Assembly: GCA_041920505.1 (NCBI GenBank) | Contig: JBHGXV010000060.1 | Span: forward strand, 1 to 51,111 | Origin: JBHGXV01 sp041920505 | GTDB taxonomy: Bacteria > Bacillota > Bacilli > Brevibacillales > Brevibacillaceae | Reading direction: 5' to 3' | Length of the DNA stretch: 51,111 nucleotides | In this document: positions 8,467 through 18,709 of the stretch, piece by piece | Position numbering within the stretch: position 1 is the stretch's first letter | Layout: each line of letters begins with the position of its first letter | Translations under genes and position numbers: made by a program | The notes under the pieces: model-generated | The model's database searches: none | Seen by the model: the letters and a program-made list of their open reading frames with translations, nothing else | What the model was told of the DNA's origin: nothing

Positions 8467-9867
8467 CTAGTCAAGACCGAGGCGCAGTCTCAGCAAAAAT
8501 TTGTCGATCAGTCCGCCGATAACGCCTGGGCGTTTTGCCGGCTGTTTTTCAAGGATGGGTCTGGCCGCCTTGTGCACGGCGGCGTTGACGTTAATCAAGC
8601 CGTACCCGAACAGGGGGTCCTTTCCGGGAGCGCCCAGATCGATTGCGGTTTTCTGGATGATCTCGATCACCTTGCGATTGGGCAGGTTGGGGTTGACCGA
8701 CCGAATCAGCGAGGCCAGCGCTGTTACGTGCGGGCAGGCCATCGACGTGCCGGACAGGGCGGCGTAATCGCTGGAAATATAGGTGCTGGCGATGTCCACA
8801 CCGGGGGCGACCACGTCGACGTAATCGCCGTAGTTGGAGAATTCCGCGCGCCGTTTCACGTGGTCAACCGCAGAGACGCCCAACACTTCCGGATAGGCAG
8901 CGGGGTACCCCGGCTGGTCGGTGTTGTCGTTGCCGGTGGCGGCGATGAGCACGACATCGTGGGCGAACGCATAGGCACAGGCCTCTTTCAGCGCCGCCGA
9001 GGGCGTGTAGTTGCCGACGCTCAGGTTGATCACGTCCGCGCCGTGGTCGGTCGCCCAGCGAATCCCCTGCGCGATGTCGAAGGCGGTGCCGGAGCCGTCC
9101 GCTCCGATTGCCTTGACCGGCATGATTTTGCTGTTCCAGGACATCCCGGCGACGCCTTCCGCGTTGTTGGTGCGGGCGGCGATAATACCCGAGACATGGG
9201 TGCCGTGACCGTTGTCGTCCTGCGGCACGTTGTTGTCACCGAGCACATTGTAGCCGGGCACCAGTTTTCCCTTAAATTCCGGGTGATGCAAGTCGACGCC
9301 GGTATCGACGACGGCGACGACCACGTCGCTGCTGCCCCGGGTCATCTCCCAGGTCTGTTCCATTCCGATCATCGGCAGATTCCATTGATAGCGGGTGTAC
9401 AAGGTGTCGTTCGGCACCCGGTTGGGCAACAGCAGGTAGTTCGGTTCGGCGTAGATCGAATCGGGATGTTCGGCGAAATGCTTCATCAACTGCCGGGTGG
9501 TCAGGGTGGTTGATTTTACGATCATCGCGTGTCCGTAATCCCGTTTGACGTGACCGTTGACTTCGGCCAGCATGCGCTTGAGTGTCTTCGGGTCGGGACG
9601 AGGCGAAAAGCGCACGACCACCTCGTGTTCGACGAAATGGCTGCGGTCGCGCTCGTTGTGATGGATGGTCATGACATGGGGATGGCTTTCCAGGGCGCGG
9701 CGCGTGTCGCGCACCTGCTCGATGTAGTTGATGCGCGGGAGTTCCGCGTCCAATGAGGTGACAGACGGATGCGGTTCCTTGAGCTCGTTTGCTTGATGAA
9801 GCCGAAGCGGGATCGCCACAATCGCGACCAGCGCGGCGGCCAGCAGGATGACGGAGACAGTTCTCAC
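8467..9867 (-). CDS. S8-family (subtilisin-like) serine peptidase
   Basis: A secreted or membrane-tethered subtilase of about 466 residues is predicted. An N-terminal hydrophobic segment (VSVILLAAALVAIVAI) acts as signal or anchor. A propeptide of about 130 residues with an inhibitor I9-like region follows. The catalytic triad is complete: Asp in VVDTGVDLHHPE (about residue 188), His in DNGHGTHVSG (about 221) and Ser in SGTSMACPHV (about 375), with the oxyanion Asn in AATGNDN (about 313). The start was placed at GTG 9867, correctly spaced from AGGGAG. An overlapping GTG at 9876 would form a GTGA overlap with the upstream gene. It is the second gene of a two-gene operon with the metallophosphoesterase. 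Confidence 0.93.
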   Translation of the reverse strand: MRTVSVILLAAALVAIVAIPLRLHQANELKEPHPSVTSLDAELPRINYIEQVRDTRRALESHPHVMTIHHNERDRSHFVEHEVVVRFSPRPDPKTLKRMLAEVNGHVKRDYGHAMIVKSTTLTTRQLMKHFAEHPDSIYAEPNYLLLPNRVPNDTLYTRYQWNLPMIGMEQTWEMTRGSSDVVVAVVDTGVDLHHPEFKGKLVPGYNVLGDNNVPQDDNGHGTHVSGIIAARTNNAEGVAGMSWNSKIMPVKAIGADGSGTAFDIAQGIRWATDHGADVINLSVGNYTPSAALKEACAYAFAHDVVLIAATGNDNTDQPGYPAAYPEVLGVSAVDHVKRRAEFSNYGDYVDVVAPGVDIASTYISSDYAALSGTSMACPHVTALASLIRSVNPNLPNRKVIEIIQKTAIDLGAPGKDPLFGYGLINVNAAVHKAARPILEKQPAKRPGVIGGLIDKFLLRLRLGLD

Positions 9868-9872
9868 CAAAC

Positions 9873-10838
9873 TCACTCCCTACGTTTGTACGTAGGTATA
9901 GCGTGCTTAGGAACGGAGTTGTTTATAAAGGGAAAATGTGCCGAACTTGCGGCCAGCGCGGCAGCGGCTTCCCGCCGCTTTGGCATCTCCCAGGCGGCAG
10001 GCGATGCGACAGCGTCGTCTCCCAGCGTGTGGATGGTGATTTCCGGGCGGGAGCGCAGACGAAGATTGACTCCAGTCTGTCCCAGCCCTTCGCTGATGTA
10101 AAACGGCCGTCCGTCGCGGTAATGCAGCCCCTTGACGATGTTCATTCGCGGCAGTTCGCCCATCTTGGCCAGGTGGAACGGCTTCGGCCAGTGGATCTGT
10201 CCGCCGTGGAAGTGACCGGACAACAGGTAATCGTAATCGTACGCTTTCATCTCCAGCACGACGTTCGGGTCATGGGTCAACACCAGGCGAATCCCGCCGC
10301 CGTCCGCGCCGCAAAACGCCTTGTCCAGATCGCTTCGCCCTGTGGCGTAGTCGTCCACGCCGATCACGTGCAAGCGGGTGCCGTCCACGTCCAGCGTGAC
10401 AGTCTCGTTGCGCAGAACGCGGCAACCCAGCCGCTTCAGTCCGGCTTGAAACTGTGCCAGCTTGTCTGGCGCAAGCACGTAGTCGTGGTTGCCGAACACG
10501 GCAAACATCCCGTATGCCGGGCGCAATTGTCCCAAGGTCTCGATGTAGGCCAGCGCTTTCGGGATGCTGCGAACGCGGTCGAGAAAATCGCCGGTGATGG
10601 CGATCAAGTCAAGCGGTTCCTCGTTCAATTCGTCGAGAATGCGCTCGGCGGGAACCGAGATGTTTTCCATGTGCAGGTCGGAGAGGTGAAGGATCCTGAG
10701 CGGCAGCACCCGGTCCATTCGTTCCCGGCCTGCGGAAGCGACCGGGACACAGACCCGGTTGACGGCGGGATGAAACGTATTGCGATAGGCACGGTACAAC
10801 AGCGCGCACAAAAAAAGCAGAACAAACGTCCATGCCAT
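9873..10838 (-). CDS. Membrane-anchored metallophosphoesterase (YkuE/YaeI-like)
   Basis: This 321-residue calcineurin-like phosphoesterase begins with a membrane segment (WTFVLLFLCALLYRAY). The dinuclear-metal signature motifs are all present in order: D-x-H in LHLSDLHME, GDFLD, GNHD and GHFHGGQ. Relatives hydrolyse phospho- or pyrophosphate esters, in some cases UDP-diacylglucosamine or unknown membrane substrates, and the true substrate here is unknown. The catalytic domain's orientation relative to the membrane is not certain. Its 3' end overlaps or abuts the subtilase gene, so the two are co-transcribed. The start ATG at 10838 is preceded by AAAGGTGATGG. Confidence 0.9.
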   Translation of the reverse strand: MAWTFVLLFLCALLYRAYRNTFHPAVNRVCVPVASAGRERMDRVLPLRILHLSDLHMENISVPAERILDELNEEPLDLIAITGDFLDRVRSIPKALAYIETLGQLRPAYGMFAVFGNHDYVLAPDKLAQFQAGLKRLGCRVLRNETVTLDVDGTRLHVIGVDDYATGRSDLDKAFCGADGGGIRLVLTHDPNVVLEMKAYDYDYLLSGHFHGGQIHWPKPFHLAKMGELPRMNIVKGLHYRDGRPFYISEGLGQTGVNLRLRSRPEITIHTLGDDAVASPAAWEMPKRREAAAALAASSAHFPFINNSVPKHAIPTYKRRE

Positions 10839-10989
10839 TGTTCCATCACCTTTTCTGCATATTTATGATAGAAATGATTATAGCATCTGAATAAAAATAT
10901 TTTACTAGCACATACTGGGAGGATTCCTGGCAACCCAAGTCGAATATTTTTTCGTAATTTTTTATATCTTTAGAGAAAAAGGGGTGGAA

Positions 10990-12633
10990 ATGATGAATTT
11001 TGTCGAAGCACAGGCGCTGTTTCCGTGGACGCAGGCAGGCAAAGGGAATATCGTCTACGAGGCGGTCGACCGCCACGTGGCTCAAGGCAGGGGCGATGAT
11101 ACAGCGCTGTTTTTTACCGACGGCGTGCGCGACGAACAGTACACATTTGCCCAGATGCAGACGCTCTCGTCCCGTTTTGCGCGCGGGCTGAAGCAACTTG
11201 GCGTCGAGAAAGGGGACAGGGTGTTCCTGTTTCTTCCGCGCAGCCCGGAGTTGTACGTCGCGCTTTTGGGAATCGTCCGCATCGGTGCCATTGCAGGTCC
11301 TTTGTTTGAAGCGTTTATGGAAGCGGCGGTGAAAGACCGGCTGCTTGACAGCGGCGCCAAAGCGATCGTGACGACGGCCGCCTTGCTCCCGCGCATTCCG
11401 CTCGACGAGTTGCCGGCGCTTCAGCATGTGATCATCGCGGGCCCTATGCCTGAGCAACCGCTGGATCGGATTCACGCTTTTGAAAACGTTATCAATCAAC
11501 CGGGAGATCCGTTTCTCGAAGAAGTGAGCGGCGAAGACGGGCTGTACCTGCACTACACCTCCGGCTCGACCGGCAAGCCCAAAGGCGTGCTCCACGTCCA
11601 TGCCGGCCTGGTGCATCAGTACGTCTCCGGGGCGCTCGTCTACGATTTTCGCCCGGGGGATGTCTACTGGTGTACCGCCGATCCCGGCTGGATCACCGGC
11701 ACCTCGGCGGGGCTGTTCGCCCCGTGGCTGCACGGCATCGCCATCGTGGTGCGCGGCGGCAGGTTCCGTCCCGAAGACTGGTACGCGACACTGGAGAAAT
11801 ACCGCGTCAACGTCTGGTTCAGCGCTCCCACGGCGTTTCGGATGCTGATGGCCGCCGGCGACGAACTGCCCAAACGCTTCGATCTCAGCTCGTTGCGCCA
11901 TATCCTCTCGGCCGGCGAGCCGCTCAACCCGGAAGTGATCCGCTGGGGTGAGCAGGTGCTCGGTTTGCAGATCCACGACAACTGGTGGATGACCGAGACC
12001 GGCTCGACGATTTGCGCCAACCGGCCGGGCCTGCCGATCCGTCCCGGGTCGATGGGCAAACCGCTGCCCGGCATCCACCTCGCCGTCGTCGACAACCACG
12101 GCAACGAACTGCCGCCCGGCGTGATGGGCGATCTGGCCATCAAGCCGCCCTGGCCGGCGATGATGCGGGCCATCTGGGGCGATCCGGAGAAGTACCAGTC
12201 GTATTTCCGCAATGGCTGGTACATCACCGGCGACTCGGCGTACAAGGACGAAGACGGCTATTTCTGGTTCCAGGGCCGGGTCGACGATGTGATCAACACC
12301 TCCGGCGAGCGGGTCGGTCCGTTCGAGGTGGAGAGCAAGCTCGTCGAACATCCGGCGGTGGCCGAAGCGGGTGTCATCGGCGTCCCCGATCCGTTGCGCG
12401 GCGAGGTGATCAAGGCGTTCGTCACCCTTCGACAGGGATGGCAGCCGAGTGAACAACTGGCCGACGAGATCAAGCGGTTTGTCAAGGAAAACCTGGCCGC
12501 CCACGCCGCACCTCGCGAAGTGGAGTTCCGCGACACCCTGCCGAAGACACGCAGCGGCAAGATCATGCGGCGCGTCCTGAAAGCGTGGGAGTTGGGGCTG
12601 CCGACCGGTGACTTGTCCACGATGGAAGACTAG
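10990..12633 (+). CDS. Acetyl-CoA synthetase paralogue (AMP-forming, ANL superfamily)
   Basis: This enzyme of about 547 residues activates acetate or another short-chain acid to the acyl-AMP and then the CoA thioester. It contains the ATP-binding P-loop YTSGSTGKPKG (about residues 187-197), the WWMTETGS core, the hinge segment INTSGERVGPFEVE, and the catalytic Lys in TRSGKIMRR near the C-terminus, which is also the usual acetylation site. It is about 25 residues shorter at the N-terminus than the second copy and more divergent there. AAAGGGG precedes the paired ATGs at 10990 and 10993; either could be used. Together with the next gene it forms a tandem duplication. Different acyl specificity is possible but not provable here. 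Confidence 0.88.
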   Translation: MMNFVEAQALFPWTQAGKGNIVYEAVDRHVAQGRGDDTALFFTDGVRDEQYTFAQMQTLSSRFARGLKQLGVEKGDRVFLFLPRSPELYVALLGIVRIGAIAGPLFEAFMEAAVKDRLLDSGAKAIVTTAALLPRIPLDELPALQHVIIAGPMPEQPLDRIHAFENVINQPGDPFLEEVSGEDGLYLHYTSGSTGKPKGVLHVHAGLVHQYVSGALVYDFRPGDVYWCTADPGWITGTSAGLFAPWLHGIAIVVRGGRFRPEDWYATLEKYRVNVWFSAPTAFRMLMAAGDELPKRFDLSSLRHILSAGEPLNPEVIRWGEQVLGLQIHDNWWMTETGSTICANRPGLPIRPGSMGKPLPGIHLAVVDNHGNELPPGVMGDLAIKPPWPAMMRAIWGDPEKYQSYFRNGWYITGDSAYKDEDGYFWFQGRVDDVINTSGERVGPFEVESKLVEHPAVAEAGVIGVPDPLRGEVIKAFVTLRQGWQPSEQLADEIKRFVKENLAAHAAPREVEFRDTLPKTRSGKIMRRVLKAWELGLPTGDLSTMED

Positions 12634-12760
12634 AATTCCGTCAATTATGCGCCTAATCGCAAAATTGTGTCACCTTTTTGAAGGAATTCTCTGTCATGAA
12701 CAGAAATAGTATGAGTGGAGACAAGGTTTCACAACCCTATTTTCCAAGGAGAGTGAAAGT

Positions 12761-14476
<1,716 letters not shown>

Positions 14477-14490
14477 TCGAGTGCCAACAC

Positions 14491-14530
14491 AAAAATCCCG
14501 TACCGCTGCCCATGCGGTACGGGATTTTTT
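14491..14530. terminator. Bidirectional intrinsic terminator between acsA and mntH
   Basis: A perfect 16-pair stem (AAAAATCCCGTACCGC and its complement) with a seven-base loop has A-run and T-run on the two sides, so it can stop transcription from both convergent genes. Confidence 0.95.
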
Positions 14531-14550
14531 ATGGGGAGAAACGTCCCGGT

Positions 14551-15828
14551 TCAGAAGGTTCCGCCGAACGCCTGGTAGAGCAACAGGACATTGAGCGAGA
14601 TCACCAGCAGGCCAACCAGTACGGCGACGGCGGTCGTCAAGGGGTTGTTGACGTAGCTGCCCATCAGTTTTTTGTTGGCGGTAAACCAGATCAAGGGGAT
14701 GATCGTAAACGGCAGTTGCATGCTTAATATGACCTGGCTCACGATCAAAGCGTCCAATGTGTTGACGCCCATGCCAATGATCACCAGGGCGGGCACCATT
14801 GTGATCAGACGGCGCAGCCAGACAGAGAACTTGATGTTGAGGAACCCTTCCAGGATATACTGGCCGGCCATTGTCCCCGTCACCGAGGAAGAGAGACCCG
14901 CCGAGAGCAGGGCGACGGCGAAGGCGAAGCTGGCCAGGCCGCCCAAAAGCGGCGTCAGCGTGGAGTAGGCCTGCTCGATCGAATCTACTTCCACCCCGCT
15001 TTTGAAAAAGACCGCGGCTGCCATGATGATCATCGCCGAGTTGATGAACCAGGCCAGATTGAGCGCCACCACGGAGTCCAGAAGCGAATACTGGTACACC
15101 TGATGGTTGTGGGACGCATTGCCCGGTTTCAGCCGGTGTTTGACCACGGACGAGTGCAGGAAGATGTTGTGCGGCATCACGGTTGCGCCGAGCATGCCGA
15201 TGGCCACGAAGATGCTGGTGGAGTCAAGATGCGGCACCACCATATGGTAGCCGATTTCCGCCCAGTTCGGCTTGGCGAGGAACAGTTCCAGCACATAGAC
15301 CATCGCCACCACCGCGACGAAGCCGAAGACCACCCGCTCCACCACGCGGTAGCCGAACCGGTGCAGGGCCAGAATGCCGAAGGTGAGCACCCCGGCGATC
15401 AAAGCGGAAGGAAACAGCGGCAGCCCGAACAGGATGTTGATCCCGAGCGCCGCCCCGAGAAACTCCGCCAGGTCTGTGGCCATCGCCGCCAACTCCGCCG
15501 TCACCCACAGAAAGATCGCAAGCGGTCTGGGTAAGTTGGCGCGGCAGTTCTCCGCGAGCGACCGTCCGGTGGCCACACCCAGTTTGGCCGACAAGGCCTG
15601 CAACAGGATCGCCATCAGATTGCTTAACAGCAACACCCACAACAAGGTGTAGCCGAATGAAGCGCCGCCCGCGATGTTGGTCGCCCAGTTGCCCGGGTCG
15701 ATGTATCCGACGCTGACGAGAAACGCAGGCCCCATCAAGGCAGACGCTTTGCGAAACGTGAATTTTCGCCAGAATTCCGAAAGGGAAGCAAGCACGTACG
15801 AACTTTTCGGTAACGTGTCTTCTTTCAC
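14551..15828 (-). CDS. mntH: Nramp-family manganese transporter MntH
   Basis: This 425-residue polytopic membrane protein is a proton-coupled Mn(II) (and Fe(II)) importer by family. It contains the Nramp metal-binding motif in helix 1 (D-P-G-N within GYIDPGNWAT) and the helix 6 motif M-P-H-N (ATVMPHNIFLHS). The length equals that of Bacillus subtilis MntH. The start was placed at GTG 15828, eight bases past AAAGGTGG; a GTG four codons upstream sits on top of that site. A 22-bp palindrome matching the MntR operator overlaps its promoter, so repression by manganese is expected. Confidence 0.95.
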   Translation of the reverse strand: MKEDTLPKSSYVLASLSEFWRKFTFRKASALMGPAFLVSVGYIDPGNWATNIAGGASFGYTLLWVLLLSNLMAILLQALSAKLGVATGRSLAENCRANLPRPLAIFLWVTAELAAMATDLAEFLGAALGINILFGLPLFPSALIAGVLTFGILALHRFGYRVVERVVFGFVAVVAMVYVLELFLAKPNWAEIGYHMVVPHLDSTSIFVAIGMLGATVMPHNIFLHSSVVKHRLKPGNASHNHQVYQYSLLDSVVALNLAWFINSAMIIMAAAVFFKSGVEVDSIEQAYSTLTPLLGGLASFAFAVALLSAGLSSSVTGTMAGQYILEGFLNIKFSVWLRRLITMVPALVIIGMGVNTLDALIVSQVILSMQLPFTIIPLIWFTANKKLMGSYVNNPLTTAVAVLVGLLVISLNVLLLYQAFGGTF

Positions 15829-15901
15829 CTGAATCGCCACCTTTCTCTTTCATCACAAGTTGTATCAGGGATATGAAACAACAGGTTGCCCCAGCGCAGA
15901 A

Positions 15902-15923
15902 AAGTTGCTCTAAGGCAACTTTA
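15902..15923. promoter_or_regulatory. MntR-box-like operator upstream of mntH
   Basis: Arms AAAGTTGC and GCAACTTT flank six bases. Read on the minus strand the core is GTTGCCTTAGAGCAAC, which resembles the remembered Bacillus subtilis MntR box (TTTGCCTTAAGGAAAC). It lies exactly at the predicted -10 and start region of mntH, the position for Mn-dependent repression. Confidence 0.75.
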
Positions 15924-15948
15924 CCACATAAAGATGCCCTGCTTCAAC
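15919..15948 (-). promoter_or_regulatory. Promoter of mntH
   Basis: On the minus strand TTGAAG (15948-15943) and TAAAGT (15924-15919) are separated by 18 bases. The -10 overlaps the MntR-like palindrome. Confidence 0.6.
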
Positions 15949-16090
15949 ACTATTTGTTCACGCAAAAAAAGTTTCCTTTGTACAAAAAATCGGTCAAGTA
16001 GACAAATGTCCTGGCTGACGGTTCTGACTCAACATATGAAAAAACGCGGAAACGTGATACAATGAATGGCGTCAAAAGGGGGAACACGAG

Positions 16091-16903
16091 ATGGGAAAAC
16101 GAGCGAGAGCGCTTACGGTAGCCGGTTCCGACAGCGGCGGCGGTGCCGGTATTCAGGCTGATTTGAAGACGTTTCACCAGTTTGGCGTCTACGGCATGAG
16201 CGCGATCACGGCAGTGACCGCGCAAAACACGCTTGGCGTCGCGGGTGTCTATCCCTTGCCGACTGAGGCGGTCGTCTCGCAAATGGAAGAAGTGCTTCGC
16301 GATCTGGGGACCGACGCGGCAAAGACGGGGATGTTGTTCAGCGCCGAAATCATTCGGGCGGTGGCCGGCGTGTTTCGCGCCTACGAGGTGGACAAGCTGG
16401 TGGTGGACCCGGTGATGGTGGCCAAGGGAGGCGCCAAATTGCTGCTGGACGAGGCGGTTGAGGCGTTGAAACAGGATTTGTTGCCGTTGGCGCTGGTGGT
16501 GACGCCCAATCTGCCGGAAGCGGAAGTGCTGACCGGGATGACAATCGCCAACCGTGCGCAAATGGAGGAGGCGGCCCGGCGGATTCACGCCATGGGAGCG
16601 CGCCATGTCGTCATCAAAGGCGGCCATCTGGATTCCGATGAGCTGGTCGACTTGCTGTACGACGGCGAGTCGTTTGCCGCTTTTCCGCACAGACGCGTGC
16701 ACACGCGCCACACGCACGGCACGGGTTGCACGTTTTCCGCAGCGTTGACGGCGGAGTTGGCCCTGGGTACGCCGCTTACGTTGGCGGTAAAGAGAGCCAA
16801 GCGATTTATTGTCGAGGCGATCGCCACCGCCCCCGAGCTTGGCGGCGGCCACGGCCCCACCAACCACTGGGCACAGGTTGAGCGCGATTCAGCCGAAGAT
16901 TAA
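16091..16903 (+). CDS. thiD: Hydroxymethylpyrimidine/phosphomethylpyrimidine kinase
   Basis: This 270-residue ribokinase-fold enzyme phosphorylates HMP and HMP-P in thiamine biosynthesis and salvage. Family motifs are clear: the N-terminal VAGSDSGGGAGIQADLKTF substrate-binding loop, the ALTPN-like VVTPNLPEAEVLTG segment and the C-terminal anion-hole motif HGTGCTFSAALTAELA with the catalytic Cys/Thr region. AAAAGGGGG precedes the ATG at 16091. No other thiamine genes and no TPP riboswitch are visible beside it, so it may act in salvage. Some PdxK-type pyridoxal kinases share this fold, but the motifs fit ThiD. Confidence 0.92.
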   Translation: MGKRARALTVAGSDSGGGAGIQADLKTFHQFGVYGMSAITAVTAQNTLGVAGVYPLPTEAVVSQMEEVLRDLGTDAAKTGMLFSAEIIRAVAGVFRAYEVDKLVVDPVMVAKGGAKLLLDEAVEALKQDLLPLALVVTPNLPEAEVLTGMTIANRAQMEEAARRIHAMGARHVVIKGGHLDSDELVDLLYDGESFAAFPHRRVHTRHTHGTGCTFSAALTAELALGTPLTLAVKRAKRFIVEAIATAPELGGGHGPTNHWAQVERDSAED

Positions 16904-16933
16904 GCAAACGACGGCTGTTTCGCCGTCGTTTGC
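16904..16933. terminator. Strong hairpin after thiD
   Basis: A perfect 12-pair stem GCAAACGACGGC with its complement and a six-base loop starts one base after the thiD stop codon. There is no long T-run, so it may be a weak or Rho-assisted terminator. It also lies downstream of the convergent cysteine synthase gene. Confidence 0.6.
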
Positions 16934-16970
16934 CAACCGGGTTGAAGGTAAACGAGACGACCGGAAACGC

Positions 16971-17888
16971 TTATGCAAACAGATCGCTCGACAAGTACCG
17001 CTCGCCGCTGTCCGCACAGATGGCGAGCACTTTTTTGCCCGGGCCGAGGCGTTCTGCCAGCTTCAGCGCGCCAAACACGGCGGCGCCGGAGGACGGACCG
17101 ACGAGGATCCCTTCCTTTCGCCCCAGCGCCCGCGCGGTCTCGAAGGCTTGTTCATCCGTAATCTGGATGATCTCGTCGTACACCGACTGGTTGAGGATCG
17201 GCGGGATGAAGCCGGGGCTGGTGCCGACGATCTGGTGCGGCCCCGGTTTGCCGCCGGACAGAACGGGAGAGCCGGCCGGTTCGACGACGGCGATGAACAA
17301 CTGCGGCAGGTGTTCGCGCAACACCTCGCCCGTGCCCGTGATCGTGCCGCCGGTTCCGGCTGCGGCGACGAATCCGTCGAGCGTGCCGTCCATTTGCTGG
17401 AGGATTTCCCGCGCTGTCGTGATCCGGTGAATCGCGGGGTTGGCCGGGTTTTCAAACTGCATCGGCATAAAACTGTTCGGGATTCGGCGGGCCAACTCTT
17501 CCGCCTTGCGGATCGCCCCCGGCATTTTCTGGTCGCCCCGCGTCAGCACCACGGTCGCCCCGTACGCCTTGAGCAGTTGGATCCGCTCGCGGGTCATGGT
17601 GTCCGGCATGACGATGATCGCCCGGTAGCCCTTGATCGCGGCGCTCATCGCCAGACCGATGCCGGTGTTGCCGCTGGTCGGCTCGATGATGGTCGCGCCC
17701 GGCTTCAACAGCCCGGCCTCTTCCGCCCGGGTGAGCATGTGGTAGGCGGCCCTGTCCTTGACACTGCCGCTCGGATTAAACGATTCCAGTTTGACATACA
17801 CGTCCGCCATCTTTGGGGTGGGCAGGCGGCGCAGACGGACGACAGGTGTTTGTCCGATCAATTCTCCCATGTGGGCGGCAATTCGCAT
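16971..17888 (-). CDS. cysK: PLP-dependent cysteine synthase
   Basis: A 305-residue O-acetylserine sulfhydrylase-family enzyme makes cysteine from O-acetylserine and sulfide. The PLP-binding Lys is in PSGSVKDR (residue 44), the substrate loop is TSGNTGIG, and the PLP phosphate-binding loop is GTGGTITGTGEV. The protein ends soon after the C-terminal YLSS motif, as typical for CysK. It could equally be CysM or a cystathionine beta-synthase-like single-domain protein, since these cannot be separated by eye. GGAGGG precedes the ATG at 17888. It is a monocistronic gene, convergent with thiD. Confidence 0.9.
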   Translation of the reverse strand: MRIAAHMGELIGQTPVVRLRRLPTPKMADVYVKLESFNPSGSVKDRAAYHMLTRAEEAGLLKPGATIIEPTSGNTGIGLAMSAAIKGYRAIIVMPDTMTRERIQLLKAYGATVVLTRGDQKMPGAIRKAEELARRIPNSFMPMQFENPANPAIHRITTAREILQQMDGTLDGFVAAAGTGGTITGTGEVLREHLPQLFIAVVEPAGSPVLSGGKPGPHQIVGTSPGFIPPILNQSVYDEIIQITDEQAFETARALGRKEGILVGPSSGAAVFGALKLAERLGPGKKVLAICADSGERYLSSDLFA

Positions 17889-17983
17889 AGGATTTCCCTC
17901 CGTGTCGCAAGGCAGTCATTAAACCCATCATAACACATCGGATTTTAAGGAGTAAAAAATTTTATCCGCCCGGTCCGGCTTCT

Positions 17984-18013
17984 TTCGACAAATGCGCTTG
18001 TGCATGATAAAAT
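17984..18013 (+). promoter_or_regulatory. Possible promoter of the deoxynucleoside kinase genes
   Basis: TTCGAC and TAAAAT are separated by 18 bases and lie 40 bases before the first kinase start codon. Confidence 0.4.
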
Positions 18014-18052
18014 AAAATCCGTTTTTGATCTGTGAGGGAGGCAGAACACAGC

Positions 18053-18709
18053 ATGAATCCGGTCTTTATCACCGTCGAAGGGCCGATCGGCGTCGGCAAA
18101 ACATCGCTCGCCCAGGCGGTCAGCCAGGCGTACGGGCTTGAGCTGCTGCAAGAAATCGTCTACGAAAATCCGTTTTTGGGCAAATTTTATGAAAATATCG
18201 CCGAGTGGAGCTTTCAAACCGAGATGTTCTTTTTGTGCAACCGCTACAAGCAGTTGCAGGACATTGACAAACACTACTTGCGAAAAGGCGTCTCTGTCGT
18301 GTCCGACTATAATATTTTCAAGAATACGATTTTTGCGAAACGGACACTGGATGCGGACAACCTGCCGAAGTACCTGAAGATTTACGACATCCTCACCTGC
18401 GACATGCCGAAGGCCGGGCTGGTGATCTACCTGAAGGCCTCCGTCGAGACGGCCATGAAGCGGATCGCGTTGAGAAACCGGGAAATCGAGCGGAACATTT
18501 CCCGCGCCTATCTGGAACAGTTGACAGAGGATTACGAGACGTTCATGCGGGCGTTTCGCGCGGAATATCCCGAGGTGCCGGTGATCCAGTTCGACTGCGA
18601 CCGGCTGGACTACGTGCATTCCGCCGAGGACTTGCGCTACGTGCTGGGCGAAATCGAACCGTACATCCCGACGATCGGACAGGGACATTCGCAAGCGAGG
18701 GGTTGTTGA
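18053..18709 (+). CDS. dgk: Deoxyguanosine kinase (deoxynucleoside kinase family)
   Basis: A 218-residue cytoplasmic salvage enzyme phosphorylates purine deoxynucleosides with a nucleoside triphosphate. It has the P-loop EGPIGVGKT, a WSFQTEMFFLCNRYKQL segment and a DYNIFKNTIFAKRTL segment that agree with the pattern of Bacillus subtilis Dgk (YaaG). The ATG at 18053 follows GAGGGAGG; an in-frame start 21 bases upstream precedes that site. Its stop codon overlaps the start of the second kinase (TGATG). The pair therefore mirrors the dgk-dck (yaaG-yaaF) arrangement of Bacillus and gives coupled synthesis of two kinases with complementary specificities. Confidence 0.9.
   Translation: MNPVFITVEGPIGVGKTSLAQAVSQAYGLELLQEIVYENPFLGKFYENIAEWSFQTEMFFLCNRYKQLQDIDKHYLRKGVSVVSDYNIFKNTIFAKRTLDADNLPKYLKIYDILTCDMPKAGLVIYLKASVETAMKRIALRNREIERNISRAYLEQLTEDYETFMRAFRAEYPEVPVIQFDCDRLDYVHSAEDLRYVLGEIEPYIPTIGQGHSQARGC

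Noticed and set aside
8431..9513. Plus-strand frame opposite the subtilase
   Set aside because: The subtilase has the full catalytic triad; this frame is an artefact of codon bias.
10846..12504. Long minus-strand frame opposite the first acetyl-CoA synthetase
   Set aside because: Shadow of a well-supported gene; no ribosome binding site and a low-complexity translation.
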